DNA of 64,000 bases. Source: Lysinibacillus odysseyi 34hs-1 = NBRC 100172. GTDB lineage: Bacteria > Bacillota > Bacilli > Bacillales_A > Planococcaceae. The stretch covers positions 124,001-188,000 of the forward strand of contig NZ_BCVX01000008.1 in the NCBI RefSeq assembly GCF_001591965.1, in the 5' to 3' direction. Of this stretch, positions 61,471 through 64,000 are shown piece by piece; within the stretch, counting starts at the first letter, position 1, and the number at the start of each line of letters is the position of its first letter. Below the pieces are notes generated by a model. It was not told the DNA's origin. It did no database searches and saw only the letters and a program-made list of their open reading frames with translations. The translations under genes and the position numbers were made by a program.

Positions 61471-62856
61471 TTATCTTCTCTCTATCGGAATCCGAATGAT
61501 AAACATACTACCTAAGCCTGGCTCACTTTCCAGCCTAATAGTACCCCCATGCAGCGTTACCACCTGCTTAACAATTGCTAGGCCAAGACCCGTCCCGTCT
61601 TTTTTCCGTGCTTCATCTACACGGAAGAATCGCTCAAACACCTGCTCCTGTACTTCAGATGACATACCAATGCCTGTATCCTTGAAAACTATCTCAATCT
61701 CTTCTCCAGCACCACTGCATTTAATAACAATGCTGCCTCCGGGACGATTGTATTTAATAGCATTTGATAATAGATTATCCCATACATTCACGAGCAGTTC
61801 CTCGTCTGCATAGGCAACGGCCTTTTCTGCTTTGTAGGAAAGCTCAATTTCCTGCTCACTCAGCCGCCAACGGTATTTCCGGATCGCCTCCTTTAGTTGC
61901 TCATCAATGCGAAGCTGCTTAAATTTCACTGGATATGTTGCCTGATCGAGTGACGTAATCAGCAGAAGCTGCTTTGTTAAATTTGATAGGCGCTTCGATT
62001 CTCGGTCAATAATCGCCGAATATTCCAGCCTCTCTTTTTCGCTGACCTCTTCACCCTGCAGCAGCTCCGCATAGCCTTGAATATTCATAAGGGGTGATTG
62101 AAAATCATGTGATACATTGCTGATAAACGCCTTACGGGCCTCATCATTATGTGCCAATTGTTGCTGCATGAGATTAAAGCTCTCTGCCAGCTGGCCGATT
62201 TCATCCTTTCTCGAAATATCCAATGTATAATGGAAATTTTCCTTCGACACTGCTTTTGTGGCCTCTGTAAGCTGGGTAATCGGGCGGATGAGCTGGCGTG
62301 TCATCAAGACAACGCCGGTTATACTGACAATGGCAATAGCCAAGACAAACCCGACAAGCACGGTATGGATATCTGAAAAGAGCATTTTATTGTTTGGCCG
62401 CAAAAACAGGCCGTATTCCTTTCCTTCTACAGAAAAGGGTACGCCGACTGTGTTTTGTACATCATTGGAAAAGTGGCTCATCATGAGAAAACTCCCCGAA
62501 AAGCTTTGCATACCGTGATAGATTTTTCCCTCTAAAATTTCTTCAAGCACTTCTGCTGGCATTTCCTCGTTCGTAAAGGCTTTGCCAAAATACATATAAT
62601 CACCAGCTTCATTTACCATAAAAACCTGATAACCAAGCTTTCCAATGGAGGCTAAATATTCATTCATTGACTCCTCAGAACCGTGTAAATTCTCCAAAAT
62701 ATGAACTACTTCTTGTGCAGTGTCTACATTTTGCTGATCAACCTTATCTTTTGTAAATGTGAAATACACAACGTTAGCGAGTGCAAAACCGATTCCTACA
62801 CTACATATCAGGATGATAATTGTAGCACTAATAAACTGCCTATATAATGTCCTCAT
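61471..62856 (-). CDS. HAMP-type sensor histidine kinase
   Basis: A 461-residue kinase. Two membrane helices (about 10-32 and 165-187) flank an extracytoplasmic sensor domain. HAMP follows (RQLIRPITQLTEATKAVSKE), then HisKA with NVSHDFQSPLMNIQGYAELL and phosphoacceptor His near 249, then HATPase with WDNLLSNAIKYN and GTGLGLAIVKQVVTLHGG. It overlaps the response regulator by 4 bases (ATGA type). The neighbouring MMPL transporter may be controlled by this system. Confidence 0.92.
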   Translation of the reverse strand: MRTLYRQFISATIIILICSVGIGFALANVVYFTFTKDKVDQQNVDTAQEVVHILENLHGSEESMNEYLASIGKLGYQVFMVNEAGDYMYFGKAFTNEEMPAEVLEEILEGKIYHGMQSFSGSFLMMSHFSNDVQNTVGVPFSVEGKEYGLFLRPNNKMLFSDIHTVLVGFVLAIAIVSITGVVLMTRQLIRPITQLTEATKAVSKENFHYTLDISRKDEIGQLAESFNLMQQQLAHNDEARKAFISNVSHDFQSPLMNIQGYAELLQGEEVSEKERLEYSAIIDRESKRLSNLTKQLLLITSLDQATYPVKFKQLRIDEQLKEAIRKYRWRLSEQEIELSYKAEKAVAYADEELLVNVWDNLLSNAIKYNRPGGSIVIKCSGAGEEIEIVFKDTGIGMSSEVQEQVFERFFRVDEARKKDGTGLGLAIVKQVVTLHGGTIRLESEPGLGSMFIIRIPIERR

Positions 62857-63524
62857 TTATTCGCCTCTAATTTGTAGCCAATTCCTCGCACCGTCTGTAT
62901 TTCAACCGTCGCACCGTATCGTTTCAGACGTTCTCGAATTCGGTTAATATGGGTATTGAGCGTCATTTCGCCACCTTCATAATCAGCTCCCCATGTCTGT
63001 TCAATTAACAGCGTCCGCTGTATTATTTTATGCGCCCTGGCTGCTAACAGGCTTAGTAACTCAAACTCCTTCATTGGCAGCATAATCGTCTCTTGATTAA
63101 TGACCACCTCAAAGTTTTTACGATCAATTTTAAGGTTTCCCACTTCGATTAAAGCATCAATTGAGCGCTCGAATCGTCTTAACACAACAGCGACACGAAA
63201 GAGCAGCTCTTTTGGTTCAAAGGGTTTTACAATATAATCCTCCGACCCGGCAATAAAGCCTTTTTCCTTATCCTCAAGCTGGCCCTTGGCGGTGAGAAGG
63301 ATGACCGGAATATCAAGCTCTCGCGTAAGAATTTCCGTAAGTTCAAAACCGTTCATGCCCGGCATCATCACATCTACTATCGCTAAGTCCACTTCTTTCT
63401 CTTCAAGCACATCCAGTGCCTGCTGTGCATCGCTCGCCTGCTCGACCTCATAACCTTCGCGTGTCAGGTGAATTGAAACAAGCTGTAAAATATCATGATC
63501 ATCATCTACGACTATTATCCGCAT
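62853..63524 (-). CDS. OmpR-type response regulator
   Basis: A 223-residue regulator. The receiver has DDDHD (7-11), phosphoacceptor Asp51 in LAIVDVMMPGMNGF and KPFEPKELLFRV. The winged helix (about 125-220) has LPMKEFELLSLLAARAHKIIQ, LNTHINRIRERLKRYG and VRGIGYKLE. GGAGGG precedes the ATG. It is followed at 4-base overlap by its kinase and preceded by a MMPL transporter gene 32 bases away on the same strand. Confidence 0.92.
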   Translation of the reverse strand: MRIIVVDDDHDILQLVSIHLTREGYEVEQASDAQQALDVLEEKEVDLAIVDVMMPGMNGFELTEILTRELDIPVILLTAKGQLEDKEKGFIAGSEDYIVKPFEPKELLFRVAVVLRRFERSIDALIEVGNLKIDRKNFEVVINQETIMLPMKEFELLSLLAARAHKIIQRTLLIEQTWGADYEGGEMTLNTHINRIRERLKRYGATVEIQTVRGIGYKLEANK

Positions 63525-63556
63525 ATCATCCCTCCACGCTCTGAGTAGGAGCAGTA

Positions 63557-64000
63557 TTATTTATCTTTTTCAAAAAATAGGATTAGCGATGGCAACAGCA
63601 TACCACGTACTAGGAAGGTATCAATCAGAATTCCAATCGCTACCATGAATCCAAAAATGAACAGATCGGCAATCGGCATTGTCGTAAGTGCAGCAAAAGT
63701 AGCCGCTAAAATTAATCCTGCAGAAGAAATGACGCCGCCTGTATTACGGATGGCCACCTCTAATGCATCCTTCACTGTCTTGTTTTTACGTTCTTCCAGG
63801 AAGCGCGATACTAAAATAATGTTATAATCAATGCCCAGCGCTACGAGGAAAATAAACGCATACACTGGTACCCGTGTACTTATAGCATCATACCCAAACA
63901 GCACGTCTATAAGGAATAATCCTAGGCCAAGAGCCGAAACATAGGAAATTAGTATGGTTGCCATCATATAAATCGGCATTTTAATTGAGCGTGTTAAGGC
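63557..64000 (-). CDS. MMPL/RND-family transporter, C-terminal part
   Basis: The frame is open to the window edge at 64000. It contains the last five helices of a MMPL protein, with VALGIDYNIILVSRFLEERKNKTV (the conserved Asp-Tyr of the proton relay) and GVISSAGLILAATFAALTTMPIADL. A second MMPL gene lies at 18187-20391. This one runs into a two-component system and is probably its target or operon member. Confidence 0.85.
   Translation of the reverse strand, partial: ALTRSIKMPIYMMATILISYVSALGLGLFLIDVLFGYDAISTRVPVYAFIFLVALGIDYNIILVSRFLEERKNKTVKDALEVAIRNTGGVISSAGLILAATFAALTTMPIADLFIFGFMVAIGILIDTFLVRGMLLPSLILFFEKDK

Noticed and set aside
1-64000. tRNA, rRNA, prophage, integrase or IS transposase genes
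   Set aside because: I found no clover-leaf-like CCA-ending sequence, rRNA motif, terminase, portal, integrase or transposase protein in any frame.

Overview
The window looks like chromosome of a low-to-moderate GC Gram-positive bacterium of the Bacillales. The indicators are a LiaIHFSR-type cell-envelope stress operon, an Spx-family regulator, HelD, UppP, CtaB, a YvbH-type PH-domain protein, AGGAGG ribosome binding sites, and many strong stem-loop terminators. The style (short intergenic hairpins, lysine-catabolism genes, a Feu-like siderophore uptake cluster) suggests the Planococcaceae/Caryophanaceae (Lysinibacillus/Solibacillus type). That placement is an inference; no rRNA or tRNA gene is present to test it. 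There is no prophage, CRISPR array, integrase or IS transposase.

Layout. 0-5 kb: envelope stress (liaR, liaS, liaF, pspA/liaH, liaI-like) on the minus strand, then an Spx paralogue lacking the second redox cysteine together with a MarR regulator, under one promoter with a palindromic operator. 5-12 kb: an ECF sigma factor without a visible anti-sigma gene, an M20 dipeptidase, a TPR-GGDEF protein, heme o synthase, a Cys-rich small protein and an AbrB-type membrane protein. 12-18 kb is an accessory-looking stretch: unknown proteins, a Nudix hydrolase, an EVE-HNH endonuclease broken by an in-frame stop, a phosphatase, a second broken gene, a DUF4003-like protein and a PH-domain protein. 18-30 kb: an MMPL exporter, a B12-binding MerR regulator, lipoproteins, a degraded LysE-type exporter, a nitroreductase, an amidase-domain protein with an apparent ATT start, a DUF2804 protein, HelD and a tandem GNAT protein. 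31-38 kb: a heterodimeric ABC exporter, a PAS-GGDEF-EAL phosphodiesterase and a split ThrE threonine/serine exporter.

39-48 kb: a membrane-anchored polysaccharide deacetylase, a secreted beta-propeller protein, a GNAT gene broken by an in-frame stop, a three-gene catabolic operon (aldehyde dehydrogenase, saccharopine dehydrogenase-like, acyl-CoA dehydrogenase) that fits lysine degradation, and an AIM24-type protein. 48-54.5 kb: a Fur-box-flanked ferric-siderophore uptake locus (ATPase, two permeases, binding lipoprotein, AraC regulator, esterase) without siderophore synthesis genes. 54.4-64 kb: a hairpin/repeat cluster, UppP with a membrane metallophosphoesterase, and two OmpR-type two-component systems. 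The first has a tiny membrane protein encoded between regulator and kinase. The second sits between an MMPL transporter and a four-helix membrane protein.

The most unusual features are five apparently disabled genes (in-frame stops, a frameshift, a lost ATG, a multi-frame remnant), several short dispersed structured repeats, a redox-altered Spx with its own operator, and two small genes below usual annotation size (47 and 41 residues).
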